This document shows, piece after piece, positions 24,143 through 34,010 of a DNA stretch of 48,407 nt; positions within the stretch are counted from its first letter, which is position 1, and each line of letters opens with the position of its first letter. The notes beneath the pieces are model-generated. The model did no database searches, was not told where the DNA came from, and saw only the letters and a list, made by a program, of their open reading frames with translations. The DNA is taken from positions 1 to 48,407 of the forward strand of contig JAFPYX010000062.1 of the NCBI GenBank assembly GCA_017417585.1, in the 5' to 3' direction. Origin of the DNA: Victivallales bacterium (GTDB taxonomy: Bacteria; Verrucomicrobiota; Lentisphaeria; Oligosphaerales; Oligosphaeraceae). A program made the position numbers and the translations under genes.

Positions 24143-27100
24143 CTATTGAGTCTCTGAGGAGTCCTTCCAGATCATATATCCCTCGCCGGCCTGGAGATGA
24201 TATTCGCCGTCAGCAGCCTCCAGCGGATACCAGCCGCCGTCCTGGAAACACCATACCCGTGCGGACGACTCCACCACGGCATCCTCCACCAGAGGCCCGA
24301 CCATGTTCCAGCCGACTGTCCAGATGGATTCCTCCTCGTCACCGCGAAGTTCAGCATTTGAATCAGGGAACAGTTGCAACTCCAGAGAATCCATCTCATC
24401 TTGGAACAACCAGTAACTACGGCCAATGCCCAAGGTCAAAGGACGAACATAGGCATCCTCCTCCTGCTCAAACAAGATTCGAGAGAGCATCACCTGCTCC
24501 GAATAGTTGTCCAGTGGGAATGGCAGTGAAACCAGATTCCAGCCCGGTTCCGGCCGGATGGCCAGTCGTTCACCCAGCTCGAAGCTCCAGACTGCGCCAG
24601 TCGTCGCCACGCCATCCACAGTCGTGGTTACCTGCCAGTAGTAGGTCATTTCCGCCGCAAGTCCCGAAGGCACGTGCAACGTATTGGACGTCAGTCCGGT
24701 GAATTGTGCAACCATCTCCGACGCCTCGTCCGACACCTCCGGTGCACCCGTCCAGATGACGACATCGTATTCCGCCCCGTCCACTTCATCCCAGGCGAGG
24801 ACATTCGGCGGATTCGCAGTCCTGGTTCCGCCGTCGTAGATCCAGTTGAACCAGGCGGGCGAGGTGGTGATGGGCTGGTTGTGATCAAAGACGATGGTCG
24901 CCTTGCAGTCGATGCGACGGCCGATAGGCGCATCCTCGCGCACCTTCACACGGAAGGTGACATAGCCCTCGCCCGCGTGCGTGTCGTCATTCGGTGGAAG
25001 GAATCCCGCCGTCGTGACCGCCGGCCAGTAGCCGCCCTCGGCATTCGCGGGGTCGTAGCTGCGCAGATACCACTGCGCCGCGCCGCTCGACGCGTCATAC
25101 GTGACCGTTCCACGCACCTGCCATGGCGTGCCATCCTGCGTCACCGCGAATTTGCCCAGCGCCTTGCCGTTGAGCGTATTCACCTGCTGGTTCCCGAAGG
25201 CAACCGTCCCCAACTGGAAGCTGGAGAGGTCCACGAGCGAGCCGTCCAGATTCAGATCCACCCAGACCTCCTGTGCCGCCGCGTCCGCCGTGGCGACATT
25301 CTCGAAATAGACCGTGTAGTCCAGCCATTCGCCTGGCGCCACCAAGCGTTGCGTCGCCGGATCCCCCACCCCGCGCGGCCCCACAATCTCGTTCGGGTCG
25401 CAGGACTGAAGAGTCGGAATCGTGCTGTCCCCATCGGGAGGAATAATGTGGCCATGGCACTCGCACTTGCAGGTGGTGTTATACATACCATAGACATGTC
25501 CGCATTTCGGACATCTTTGGATTGTTCCGTCTGGTGCGACAACAGCGGAATACCCCATGCCATTCACCCATTTGCCCGAAGCCTCCTTTTGAGGCACCAG
25601 ACTCACTTGGTGCGCCGCTTGTCCTTGGAAGGCAATGGCAAAACTTTCCGACGATGCCCCTCCTGAATGGATAACTTCCCCTCCCCCATCGCCAAAATTC
25701 CAGAGGCGTCGATCAATTGACTTGCAGGGGAAGTATGTGTTATGGAACCGCCAGTCACCGGTTTCGTATGTGTCCGTTAGTGGCCCGGTTGTCGTGAAAT
25801 CCACCGTGTAGAATCCCTTTCCAGTATCGTAGGGTGTCGAGATCCAATCAAACTCTTCCCTTGGCAGTCCCCAAATCCATTTCCATCTCGCGACATCACC
25901 TGACCACAAGGGCAATGTACAGCCTGTAAAGTCGAAATCCCATGATCCTACATGAAGGCTTGCATTGAACGCATTGGCGGTGGCTGAAAATTTGACTCCC
26001 GCCGTGATCTCAAATGTTTGGGACGACCATGTGAAGCCAGCATCTCCCGTCAACTTCAAACTGAATTCCAAAAGCGACGCCTCGGCCTTCCCCTTGAGTG
26101 ACGCTCCGCACAGCATAAGGCGCACGCCCACACCACATTGAACATTTCCCGTGATGTTTGGCAGCTTCCAGTTTGAGTCCAGGCCAGTCAGCTCCAGATT
26201 TCCGGTAGGCTTCCCCCCCTGGTTCACCTCCGTGTGATTTCCTTTGATGACCTTGCAAAACTCAAATCCAACTTCCTCCTTCAAGGCAAAGGAGCCAGTA
26301 AAGAAATCATTCACCGAGAGGGAGACATCCCAGAAGAGCTCGCCCAAAAGCTGGCAAGGCACTCCACTCAGGGTAAACCAGATCTGCCAGACATTTTTCT
26401 TGTATTTATATGACGGCTTTTTGGTATATTTCCCGCCATGGGAGACGCCAACACTGACATTCGAAAAATTGAATGTCTGCTTTAGCCAGAAACCATCCCG
26501 ATATACGAAACCAAAGACATCATTTTCGCTGTCATGCAACAAATTGAGTTCGGGGGCTTGCCTCCCGCAGTCCAGATCAATCGTGACTCCAGCCTCAAAA
26601 TTCAGTTTTGTCCCCTCGTCTTCGTACTTGTATTCGCGCTTGGGACGGGCACGTAGCTCCGACGACGCATCTTCGTCAAAATCATCTTCCGACAACTGGA
26701 AACTGAAGCTCTTGAAGACATCCGTCAGCGTTGCGTCGTCCACGGTCAGGTAGTAGCAATCGCCATGTTTCCGACTAGTGAGGATTTTTACGCCAACCAC
26801 GTCGCCATCTGGAAACTTAAAGAGCATCTTGGCGTTCTCAACCGGCTTGACGGGGTACTCGCCGACCTCGCGCATCACCAGCGTCGTGCCATCCCAGGAA
26901 ACGAACTCGTAGGGAGGATTCTCCATCTCGTGGATCAGAATCACATCGTCGTACAAAACATTCTCAATCGGCTCGATGACCGTGACCGTCTGACGAGACT
27001 CTTTCTCCTTACCATCCGGAGTCGTCAACGTCAAGGCAATCTCATGCTCACCAAATTCCGTATAAGTCCACTCCGGCTCTGGCTCCGTGCTATCGGCAAT

Positions 27101-30100
27101 GCCGTCGCCGTCAAAGTCCCAAGAAAAAGCATAGCCGTCGGTGGAGTCGTCCATGGTAAAATGGCACTCGACATCTAGGGGGGCGGCTCCAATGGCGGGG
27201 AACGGTATGAACAAGGCCTTAGGCATCAGGGCCAGCGTCCCCACATCCAAGTCGTCCTCTTCCAGGCACCCGGCAACTGTCTCCTCGGCCAACGCCCAGT
27301 TCTCCGCATCAACCTCCAGACGATATGCACCGGATGGAATCTCAGCAATCTCCCAGCTTCCATCCTCTGCTACGTCTGCGTAGTACACGCCGCCATTTTC
27401 TCCGCAAGCCACCATTTGCATGCCATCTTCTCTGCAGACTGCACCATCCTTCGTCAGCAATCGACCATAAATTCTGCCCAGACTTTCAATTTCAACTACG
27501 ATATGCTGCGCAGCATTGGCCGCATCCACCACCACAGGAGCAGAACTGTTGACCAAAACATCCTCCCCTTTGACCACTTTCACGCAGTATGTTCCATCGA
27601 CCAGATCGCGGAATTCGAATGAGGCGTTTTCTGGCAACTCCTTGCGTACTAAAGCAAATACACCGTCTTCAGACCAAAGTTCCACCGAATATTCCCCCGC
27701 AATCGGCTGACCGCCTTTCATGCAGACATAGCCATCGATGCTTCCCCACGGGATTCCAAGGATTTCCAGGGCGGCGACATCCTTCCCGGGCATTGTATTC
27801 ACCTTATACTCCCCTTCTGTTTCCGCAAAATTCAGCGCCAACGCATATTCCGCCGCCCCCGGCAAGGCATCGAAGCAAAAATATCCGTCATTGTCCGTCA
27901 CCTCGGTGAAACGCATCGCCTGTCCATCTATCGTTGCGTCGGCAATTACCGTGACCCTTGGCAAAACTGCATGCGATTTCGCATGGTAGGCATGTCCGCA
28001 GATGCCAGAAAAATCGGAGACGGTCATCCGTTCGGCAAAATCACGCAGTGAATTGAAATTTGTTTCCTCTGCACCACGTTCGTACAACCGCACGGCCGCC
28101 TTGTGCACCGCTGTCTCCAGTTCCTTCCAGGTCGCGAAGGTCGCACTGACAGGGTACTCCTCATCAGGGAATGTCATCGTATCGAATTTCAGGCTACAAT
28201 TGCCGGTGAAGGTAAAATAGAATGGCACGCGGCCTTCTTCACCCGCACGTAGGACATTTACAGGGTTCGCACCCGCGCCGTAGAGTAGCACCGCATCATT
28301 TGGCTCGTCCAAGAGTTTTGCCTTAACCTGGGTGCTATTTTTTCCAATCACGCGGAAAACCGGGGCGTTCCGATCCACCTCACCGGAATTCTTGTAGCAG
28401 ACATAGCCGATGTACTGGCGCCCTTCGCGCACGCTGGCGGGAAGATCCAGCCATGCTTCCAGCTGCGCGGACTTGGCAGACTTCTCCACCGTAACGACCT
28501 CCGAAATCGAATAGACCATTCCAGTTTCGGCAATGACTTCCAAATCATACGTGTCTGAAAGCGCCTCCGACAAATCAAAGGTCGCAACCGTGCGCCCCTG
28601 GTCATCGGTGGACACACCAGTGGCAACAATAGATGTATCACCTTGTTTCAGAACAACTTGCTTGACTTTCGCGGCATCCAGTAGGATGAAGCTCAACGTG
28701 GCAATCTCCTGGGCAGCCAGCACTTGTGGTACCACATCGCAGACCGCCTCCGCCATCTCCACGTTGCGGATGCCGAACGCCGCGCCGTTGGCGCTGTCAT
28801 TGGCAATGCGCAGGAATGCGCATTCATTCGCCGTTTCCGGCACCACCAGCAACTTCCGGCCATCCTCCAACGTCCGGGCGCTGGAGGTGAAATGCGCGTC
28901 CGTCGGCAGGAAGCCGTCGCCAACGCGGAAGGTCAATGCGTCTGACTGCTGGCTTATCAGCTCTAGGATGCTCTGTTCGCCCGTCGTCAAGGCAATGTCC
29001 TCCCCCCCCGCCAGAACATAATATTTCCCTGCTTGCCATTCATCGACCTGGATTTCAATATCCTCTTCACTTTCCTGACGGTTGTTGAGGTAATTACGCT
29101 CGTAGATGTCCAGGTTGTCGTTCACCGTTACCGCAAAACGCCATTTTCCGGGCATCATCGCGGGAATCCGGCACTGCCGGACGATGGTCTTCTTCTCTCC
29201 GGGCGCCAGCATCTCATAGCCGCTGGTGATCCCCAGTTCAACGGTCTGGCTGCCAAGGTTCTCATCCGAAGAGATGGCGGAGATGCTGTCCCGCCAGGTT
29301 CCCTGGATAACGGTCTGACCGGCATTCTCGATCTGCCACGCCAAGGTGACCATCTCGCCGCTGGCGGCAATCGCCGGACCTCGCACCCAGTTCAACTGCA
29401 AGTCGGGCACCTCGCCGCCACCTGTTCCGGGGAATTCGTAGATGCCGATGTCCGGCACGCAACCATTCTCCGAGGCCACGCCCGTATCGTTGATTTTGGT
29501 ATAGTTCATACGCGGCTTACCCCAGTAGTCCAGTTCCGGGGCAACGCTGCCGTCAGCCGCGTCGATGCAGGGCGAAGTCGCCTTTAAAGTGAAGTCGCCG
29601 TTCGACGCGTCGTTGAAGAGCGGATCCACCATCAGATTTCCAGTTCCCTCCAGTTGCCGACCTGCATTATAGAAACAGGAATAGTCACTTGAATAGCCAG
29701 ATGATGAGGCAGTTTCATAGAATATGGAATTGACTACATTGCCACTCCCGGAGAGTGTCCAGTCACCGCAATAGGCCAGAACACAGTTGATGACAGTTGC
29801 GCTCCCGTCAATCCCGAAACGGCCATGCTCCAACACCGAGTTTGAGATGTTGACCGTGCCCACCGCACTCACCAGACGAAGCAACGAGTGGGCCAGACGA
29901 CTGTTGTCCAGAGTCACACTGCCGGAATTGCAACGGAGCATCGCATCGCCCTGATTGGTGAACTGACCATAACCACCCCACTCCATAACAACATTGTCCA
30001 TGACAACTTCCCCACCATTGACGGCAACGCCAACCCAGTCGCCCTCCTCCGGCCAGGTATTGGAGCCATCCTGATTGGTGTCTCCGCCATGCGCGTCGTC

Positions 30101-33100
30101 TTTGATGGAAGTAAAGACAATAGGCTGAGCGCGAGTTCCCAGAGCCTCCAGTTTTCCATTCACCGTAATACCCTGCCCCGCATTGAATTTCAGCACTGCG
30201 CCAGGATCGATGGTCAGGGTGATTCCTCTGGCAATCGTCAGATTTCCTGTTGCACGATAAACCAGATTTCCGCTAAGCCGGGTATCACGGTTCAACGTTC
30301 CTGACGGCAATGTCGCGGATTTGCAGAGCAGTTTACAGGCAGAATCCATGCGGACAGTGCCGTCGCCACCCAGGGTATAGGCGTCGTAACTGACCACGGA
30401 ACCCAACCCGTCCAGATTGGTGTCTCCGCCCACGGAGTCGTCGGCGATATGCGTAAAGGTCGCGCCCTTGCAATCTACCACACTACCCAGTTTTGCCACG
30501 ATGCCGCAGCCATCCTGGAACTTCACGATTGCCCCATCGCTGATGGTCAGCAGCACGCCAGCCGGCACGATGACATTGCCACGCACGACATGAACAAACG
30601 AGGCGTCCCAGGTCTCGTCCCCCGTCAAACGCCCCTCGTGAACGATGACCTCGCGGTTGATGAAGAAGTTGGTCTCCAGGCGCTCCAGCAGTCCACCACG
30701 TTCATCCAACGTCTCGTGGGCCAGCAAGTACCTGCCGGTTTCAAGGCTGTAGGTATTCCAGTCCACCGTGCCGTCTGTCTCTCCCGATTCGCTCACATAG
30801 AGGTCACTTGGGACAATGCCCTCCTCGTCCAGTTGCGACGTCACACGCACTGCGGAGGCATGATCATTTTCCGTCCATTCCGTAGAGTACCGCAGGGTCT
30901 CCACTTCACGGGCGAGGCGGCTGAAGAGGTCGGTGCGTTCGTCGAGGTCAGTCGGCTCGTCATAGTCATAAGTAGCACACGCATACACCGCGTCAGCGGG
31001 GAGAATGGCATCGTTCTCGAAAATGCTGACAGTGGAGAGCGCGTTGCCGACATTGGTGGCATACGAGGCATCCAGTGTGACGGTGAAGGCCTCCAGAGAC
31101 TCTTTGTTCTCGTCGCTCACCAATGGGATTTCAATGTAGCGCGTGCCGTTGTCGGTGGAACTCCAGGAGAGCGTTCCAGAGGCCTTGGTGTAGTCATCGC
31201 CCAGTTTCGCAGTATTGTCGTGGGCGCTCCAATCCACGGAGAAGGCGGCCTTGCGGGTGCCGGAAACGGTCACGGGAATCGCCACGAAGCCTTCGTGTTC
31301 CACCGCGCGGGAATTGTGAATCGCGATGGTCGGCAGGGTATTCATCGTCATTTGCCTCAGCGCGAAATAACCATTGTCCGTCCAGCCGTTGGAGGTGTTG
31401 TAGCAGTAGATCAGCGAATTGGATGGAACGTCCATCTCACCGTCTCGCAGGTCAGTGTCCCCGCCATAGGTGTCGTCGGTCGCCAAGGCAAACTGCACAG
31501 GTGCCTCGACACTCCCCTGCACGGAAACCTTTCCTCCGTTCTCCACGATGATTCGCGTGTTTTCGGCGAATTTCACCGCTGCACCATCTGTCAATGTAAG
31601 TGTTACATTTTTCGGAATATAGATATCATTTCTAACCAGATGAACCGCAGTGCCGTCCCAAGTGGTGTTCGCAGTGATCCGCCCTTCCTCCAGACTGACC
31701 TCGGCATCATTGAGCACCACGACCTCGCGGGCATTCTCCCCACAGACAAGTTCGTACCAGCCGTCCGCCAGGGAAGCGGTGTCCCAGTTCTCGCCAAGCG
31801 TCTGGCCATCCAGGCTGACACTGCCCTCTTCCTGTGAGACGCCCACGTTTCCGCGCACAATGCTCCCGCCAAAGCCATCGCGCAAGTCTAGACGGGCCTT
31901 CTCGGCAAGTCCCTCCGACCACGTCAGGTCGTTCACTTCGTAGTCGGCGGTCTTGCGGATGGTGACAGTCGCGTCGCGGTCATCAAGGTTCGCGCCGCCG
32001 GAGGCGACCAGCCGCACGGAGAAGGTCTCTTCGTCCTCTGACAAATTTCCGGCCACCAACGGAATGCGGATATATTTCGTGCCGTTGTCGGTGGAAGTCC
32101 AGGTGACTTTCCCGGATGACAGGGTGTAGTCCTCGCCGTAGGTCGCCGTGCCGTTGGTTGCCTCCCATTCGATGTAGAAAGAACTCTTGCGCGTGCCAGA
32201 GAGCGTCAGCGCCAAGTACACCTCGCCGGACTCCTCCTGTGCCAGTGCGGAATGCAGATAGACCGACGGATACGTGGTGGAGACGACCAGCCCGCGAGAG
32301 GCGACGAAGCCGTTGTCCGCCACGGTTCCGGAAGAGTAGCAATAGATTACGGAATAGGAAGGAAGTTCGACCTCCTCATCGCGCATGTCGGTGTCCCCTG
32401 CATAGCCGTCGTCCGTCGCCATGGCGAACTGCACGTAGGCATCCTCCGAGCCATTCATCTGGAGTTTCCCGCCATTCTCCACGATGATTCGGGAGTCCTC
32501 GGCAAATTTCACGGTAGTGCCTTCCGTGATGGTCAGGGTGACGCCACTGGGCACATAGACATCGTTGCGGACCAGGCGCACCGCCGAGTTGTCCCACGTG
32601 GTGTTTCCCGTGAGGCGTCCTTCCTCCAGGCTGATTTCCGCATCGTTGATCACCGCGACCTCGGTGGTCTCACCACCCCAGGCGAGGCCATACCAGCCGT
32701 CTGCCAACGCGGTGGTATTCCACGAATCGCCTAACGGCTCGCCATCCAGCAGAACGGTGCCCTCTGCATTGTACATAGGTATGGTACCGCGCACCGCGCG
32801 CCCGCCGAGATCATCCCGCAAGTCCAGCCGGACAGGGACAGAGGTCGCGGCGGCATGGACAAGCGCGTCGAACTCGCTGTCCGCATTGTCATAGAGGGTG
32901 ACCTCGGCCTCAGCGGTCTGAATGTTCGCTCCGCACGCGCGGACCAGCCGCACGAGGAAAGACGCTTCGCCTTCAGGTGCATCGTCCGTCAGGGGGATTT
33001 CGATATACGCCACGCCCGCCGAGGTCGAACTCCAGGTGACCTTGCCTTGTTTCGCGGCATAGTCCACGCCATACTTTGCGGTGCCGTCCACGGCCTCCCA

Positions 33101-33862
33101 CGCCACCCAGAATGGTGTATTACGAGTGCCGGAGACGGTCACGGGAATGCGTACATTTCCGCCCTGCCGCATCGCCCGAACGGGCTTCACGGCGAGATTC
33201 GGCAGCACGCTGATGACCACGCGGCTGGAGACCAGCCAGCCGTTGTCCGCCCAGCCATTGGTCTCATAGCAGTAGATTCTGGCACTATAGACGGGTTCCA
33301 GTTCCTCTTCACAAAGGTCGGTGTCCCCACCCACCGCGTCGTCCCCCGCCATCGCGAAAAGCACCGGTGCATCCTCGCTGCCCTGCACGGAGATTTTCCC
33401 GCCGTATTCCACGATGATGCGGGAGTCCTCCGCGAACTTCACCACTGCGCCTTCGGTAAGCGTCAGGGTGATACCGCTGGGCACATAGACGTCGTTGCGC
33501 ACGACATGGACAGCAGAGCCGTTCCAGGTGGTGTTTCCCGTAAGGCGTCCTTCCTCGAAGGCGATTCCCGCGTCGTTACGCACACAGGCCTGCTCCGTCC
33601 GGCTCCCGCACTTCAGCGTATGCCAGCCCTCGGAGAGTTTCGTGGTGTCCCACGAGGTCCCCACGGCCTTGCCGTCGCAGGTGACCGCGCCCTCTTCCGC
33701 CGAGAGCGCGACCGTCCCCCGGACCACGCGCCCGCCAAAGCCCTCGCGCAAGTCCAGGCGCACCGACGACGAGGTCGCCGTGGCATGCGTGAGATTCTCC
33801 ACCTGCGCAAAGACAGTGAGGCAAGCAAAAAACAGCGAGGCAAAGAGGAATTGCTTTTTCAT
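24143..33862 (-). CDS. Giant secreted surface protein (Calx-beta, beta-helix, CARDB, PKD domains)
   Basis: 3239 residues. Signal peptide 1-19. Three repeats of about 310 residues (about 22-951) each combine an LDLR[ED]xxGG strand block, an EEGRLTGNTTW/VKFAEDSRIIVE beta-solenoid block and a Calx-beta domain. Further solenoid copies start near 1076 and 1195 and merge into a right-handed beta-helix (about 1190-1480, ending DIGIYEF). Then come a CARDB-like domain (about 1488-1605), carboxypeptidase-regulatory-like folds (about 1955-2190), a PKD domain (about 2215-2297), a Cys-rich patch (2784-2802), an SCDPNEIVGP module (2820-3010), a fibronectin-like domain and a C-terminal WNLVSLPFPL module. 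No sorting signal is evident. It is probably an adhesin or matrix protein. The start is at 33862 because upstream codons are repeat DNA. Confidence 0.92.
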   Translation of the reverse strand: MKKQFLFASLFFACLTVFAQVENLTHATATSSSVRLDLREGFGGRVVRGTVALSAEEGAVTCDGKAVGTSWDTTKLSEGWHTLKCGSRTEQACVRNDAGIAFEEGRLTGNTTWNGSAVHVVRNDVYVPSGITLTLTEGAVVKFAEDSRIIVEYGGKISVQGSEDAPVLFAMAGDDAVGGDTDLCEEELEPVYSARIYCYETNGWADNGWLVSSRVVISVLPNLAVKPVRAMRQGGNVRIPVTVSGTRNTPFWVAWEAVDGTAKYGVDYAAKQGKVTWSSTSAGVAYIEIPLTDDAPEGEASFLVRLVRACGANIQTAEAEVTLYDNADSEFDALVHAAATSVPVRLDLRDDLGGRAVRGTIPMYNAEGTVLLDGEPLGDSWNTTALADGWYGLAWGGETTEVAVINDAEISLEEGRLTGNTTWDNSAVRLVRNDVYVPSGVTLTITEGTTVKFAEDSRIIVENGGKLQMNGSEDAYVQFAMATDDGYAGDTDMRDEEVELPSYSVIYCYSSGTVADNGFVASRGLVVSTTYPSVYLHSALAQEESGEVYLALTLSGTRKSSFYIEWEATNGTATYGEDYTLSSGKVTWTSTDNGTKYIRIPLVAGNLSEDEETFSVRLVASGGANLDDRDATVTIRKTADYEVNDLTWSEGLAEKARLDLRDGFGGSIVRGNVGVSQEEGSVSLDGQTLGENWDTASLADGWYELVCGENAREVVVLNDAEVSLEEGRITANTTWDGTAVHLVRNDIYIPKNVTLTLTDGAAVKFAENTRIIVENGGKVSVQGSVEAPVQFALATDDTYGGDTDLRDGEMDVPSNSLIYCYNTSNGWTDNGYFALRQMTMNTLPTIAIHNSRAVEHEGFVAIPVTVSGTRKAAFSVDWSAHDNTAKLGDDYTKASGTLSWSSTDNGTRYIEIPLVSDENKESLEAFTVTLDASYATNVGNALSTVSIFENDAILPADAVYACATYDYDEPTDLDERTDLFSRLAREVETLRYSTEWTENDHASAVRVTSQLDEEGIVPSDLYVSESGETDGTVDWNTYSLETGRYLLAHETLDERGGLLERLETNFFINREVIVHEGRLTGDETWDASFVHVVRGNVIVPAGVLLTISDGAIVKFQDGCGIVAKLGSVVDCKGATFTHIADDSVGGDTNLDGLGSVVSYDAYTLGGDGTVRMDSACKLLCKSATLPSGTLNRDTRLSGNLVYRATGNLTIARGITLTIDPGAVLKFNAGQGITVNGKLEALGTRAQPIVFTSIKDDAHGGDTNQDGSNTWPEEGDWVGVAVNGGEVVMDNVVMEWGGYGQFTNQGDAMLRCNSGSVTLDNSRLAHSLLRLVSAVGTVNISNSVLEHGRFGIDGSATVINCVLAYCGDWTLSGSGNVVNSIFYETASSSGYSSDYSCFYNAGRQLEGTGNLMVDPLFNDASNGDFTLKATSPCIDAADGSVAPELDYWGKPRMNYTKINDTGVASENGCVPDIGIYEFPGTGGGEVPDLQLNWVRGPAIAASGEMVTLAWQIENAGQTVIQGTWRDSISAISSDENLGSQTVELGITSGYEMLAPGEKKTIVRQCRIPAMMPGKWRFAVTVNDNLDIYERNYLNNRQESEEDIEIQVDEWQAGKYYVLAGGEDIALTTGEQSILELISQQSDALTFRVGDGFLPTDAHFTSSARTLEDGRKLLVVPETANECAFLRIANDSANGAAFGIRNVEMAEAVCDVVPQVLAAQEIATLSFILLDAAKVKQVVLKQGDTSIVATGVSTDDQGRTVATFDLSEALSDTYDLEVIAETGMVYSISEVVTVEKSAKSAQLEAWLDLPASVREGRQYIGYVCYKNSGEVDRNAPVFRVIGKNSTQVKAKLLDEPNDAVLLYGAGANPVNVLRAGEEGRVPFYFTFTGNCSLKFDTMTFPDEEYPVSATFATWKELETAVHKAAVRLYERGAEETNFNSLRDFAERMTVSDFSGICGHAYHAKSHAVLPRVTVIADATIDGQAMRFTEVTDNDGYFCFDALPGAAEYALALNFAETEGEYKVNTMPGKDVAALEILGIPWGSIDGYVCMKGGQPIAGEYSVELWSEDGVFALVRKELPENASFEFRDLVDGTYCVKVVKGEDVLVNSSAPVVVDAANAAQHIVVEIESLGRIYGRLLTKDGAVCREDGMQMVACGENGGVYYADVAEDGSWEIAEIPSGAYRLEVDAENWALAEETVAGCLEEDDLDVGTLALMPKALFIPFPAIGAAPLDVECHFTMDDSTDGYAFSWDFDGDGIADSTEPEPEWTYTEFGEHEIALTLTTPDGKEKESRQTVTVIEPIENVLYDDVILIHEMENPPYEFVSWDGTTLVMREVGEYPVKPVENAKMLFKFPDGDVVGVKILTSRKHGDCYYLTVDDATLTDVFKSFSFQLSEDDFDEDASSELRARPKREYKYEDEGTKLNFEAGVTIDLDCGRQAPELNLLHDSENDVFGFVYRDGFWLKQTFNFSNVSVGVSHGGKYTKKPSYKYKKNVWQIWFTLSGVPCQLLGELFWDVSLSVNDFFTGSFALKEEVGFEFCKVIKGNHTEVNQGGKPTGNLELTGLDSNWKLPNITGNVQCGVGVRLMLCGASLKGKAEASLLEFSLKLTGDAGFTWSSQTFEITAGVKFSATANAFNASLHVGSWDFDFTGCTLPLWSGDVARWKWIWGLPREEFDWISTPYDTGKGFYTVDFTTTGPLTDTYETGDWRFHNTYFPCKSIDRRLWNFGDGGGEVIHSGGASSESFAIAFQGQAAHQVSLVPQKEASGKWVNGMGYSAVVAPDGTIQRCPKCGHVYGMYNTTCKCECHGHIIPPDGDSTIPTLQSCDPNEIVGPRGVGDPATQRLVAPGEWLDYTVYFENVATADAAAQEVWVDLNLDGSLVDLSSFQLGTVAFGNQQVNTLNGKALGKFAVTQDGTPWQVRGTVTYDASSGAAQWYLRSYDPANAEGGYWPAVTTAGFLPPNDDTHAGEGYVTFRVKVREDAPIGRRIDCKATIVFDHNQPITTSPAWFNWIYDGGTRTANPPNVLAWDEVDGAEYDVVIWTGAPEVSDEASEMVAQFTGLTSNTLHVPSGLAAEMTYYWQVTTTVDGVATTGAVWSFELGERLAIRPEPGWNLVSLPFPLDNYSEQVMLSRILFEQEEDAYVRPLTLGIGRSYWLFQDEMDSLELQLFPDSNAELRGDEEESIWTVGWNMVGPLVEDAVVESSARVWCFQDGGWYPLEAADGEYHLQAGEGYMIWKDSSETQ
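31010..33799 (-). repeat. Three diverged internal repeats in the giant surface protein
   Basis: Residues about 22-330, 331-640 and 641-951 are three copies of one module; the LDLR[ED] landmark lies at 36, 346 and 658. The copies are clearly similar in protein but diverged in DNA, so the duplication is old and kept by selection. Confidence 0.85.
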
Positions 33863-33876
33863 AATGGGAAATGAGT

Positions 33877-33972
33877 TGTAGCGCTGGCGCCTCGCCAGCG
33901 GAGAATGCTGTAGTGCTGGCGCTTCGCCAGCAGAGAATGCTGTAGCACTGGCGCCCACGCCAGCGGAATGCT
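33877..33972. repeat. Three 32-bp palindromic repeats (REP-like)
   Basis: Units start at 33877, 33909 and 33941, exactly 32 bp apart. Each runs TGTAG, then a stem of CTGGCG with CGCCAG, then (A)GAATGC. This is the same family as the cluster at 4923-5043. It fills the gap between the FGE-like gene and the giant surface protein on the minus strand. Confidence 0.88.
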
Positions 33973-34010
33973 GCAGCTACGCGCATCCCGCTCGTCAAAG
34001 CCTCGTTTTC

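Noticed and set aside
23869..24702. 277-codon + strand frame over the 62-bp repeats
   Set aside because: It is a translation of repeat DNA running into the antisense of the giant gene.
30449..31837. 462-codon + strand frame inside the giant gene
   Set aside because: Repetitive His/Arg/Gly-rich mirror of the repeat modules of the surface protein.
32855..33874. 339-codon + strand frame opposite the start of the giant gene
   Set aside because: Its residue pattern repeats with the modules of the giant protein, so it is a shadow.
33863..33958. 32-codon N-terminal extension of the giant protein
   Set aside because: It translates the palindromic repeats; the signal peptide begins at the ATG at 33862.
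33877..33972. Regular 32-bp spaced repeats resembling a small CRISPR array
   Set aside because: The whole unit, including the would-be spacer, is repeated, units are palindromic throughout, and no cas gene is in the window. The 31-bp cluster at 4923-5043 is rejected for the same reason.
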